A stretch of 20,363 nt of DNA from JAIEPT01 sp038217425. GTDB taxonomy: Bacteria; Planctomycetota; Planctomycetia; Gemmatales; Gemmataceae. A program made the position numbers and the translations under genes. Shown here piece by piece: positions 20,285-20,363 of this stretch. The DNA is taken from the NCBI GenBank assembly GCA_038217425.1, contig JBBQPM010000121.1:1-20363 (forward strand), in the 5' to 3' direction. The notes beneath the pieces were generated by a model, which made no database searches, was not told the origin of the DNA, and saw nothing but the letters and a program-made list of their open reading frames with translations. Positions within the stretch are counted from its first letter, which is position 1. Every line of letters begins with the position of its first letter.

Positions 20285-20363
20285 TGTTTATGCTTCCTGT
20301 CATAAACTGGTTTTTCCTGTGGCGGCTTCTTTGGTCCGCGTTGGCTGCGGGTCAATGCCTTCA

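Noticed and set aside
11120..20363. Prophage or transposon
   Set aside because: No integrase, transposase, structural phage gene or terminal repeats were found in the window.

Overview
The window looks like a chromosome segment of a high-GC planctomycete. The basis is the set of planctomycete-typical families: two DUF1501 proteins, a DUF1552 protein, a giant DUF1587/1592/1588/1585-type haem-motif protein and a DUF1573 protein. Long antisense open frames and little intergenic signal fit a GC-rich genome. I cannot fix the genus from sequence alone.

Left part (1-1421, minus strand): a dense tRNA array of 15 complete tRNA genes for 14 amino acids, plus one cut by the window edge and one Asn-like relic. 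Spacers are 1-16 nt and no gene encodes CCA. Several members are unusual: tRNA-Arg with anticodon GCG, C33 instead of U33 in tRNA-Ser(CGA) and tRNA-Gly(GCC), and no encoded G-1 in tRNA-His. A terminator hairpin sits immediately upstream of the array.

Middle part (1775-10734): exported planctomycete proteins. A plus-strand DUF1501 gene converges on a minus-strand operon (DUF1592-type haem protein, then DUF1552, joined by an ATGA overlap). Upstream of it lie a second DUF1501 gene and a DUF1573 gene, each its own unit. A long inverted repeat, of different sequence each time, follows each DUF1501 gene.

Right part (11004-20363): a tRNA-Ala(GGC) with promoter and terminator borders a more mosaic stretch with small hypothetical genes, a decayed acetyltransferase, a chimeric gene and an inversion-like junction. 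Two modules stand out. First, a MerR-type regulator with a clear MerR-style promoter heads a row of metal-binding genes: an HMA-MauE membrane protein, a Cys-rich exported protein, and a remarkable exported protein made of CCPDGx hexapeptides (24 Cys in 129 residues). This looks like an uncharacterised thiol-based metal-handling system. Second, an ECF sigma factor with a Cys-containing C-terminal extension is followed by a SnoaL/NTF2-like protein and a quinone-oxidoreductase-like enzyme. A matched promoter motif (TTGTCACGGTCG, 12 nt, GTCCAW) stands in front of both the sigma gene and the SnoaL gene, which suggests a self-activating regulon.
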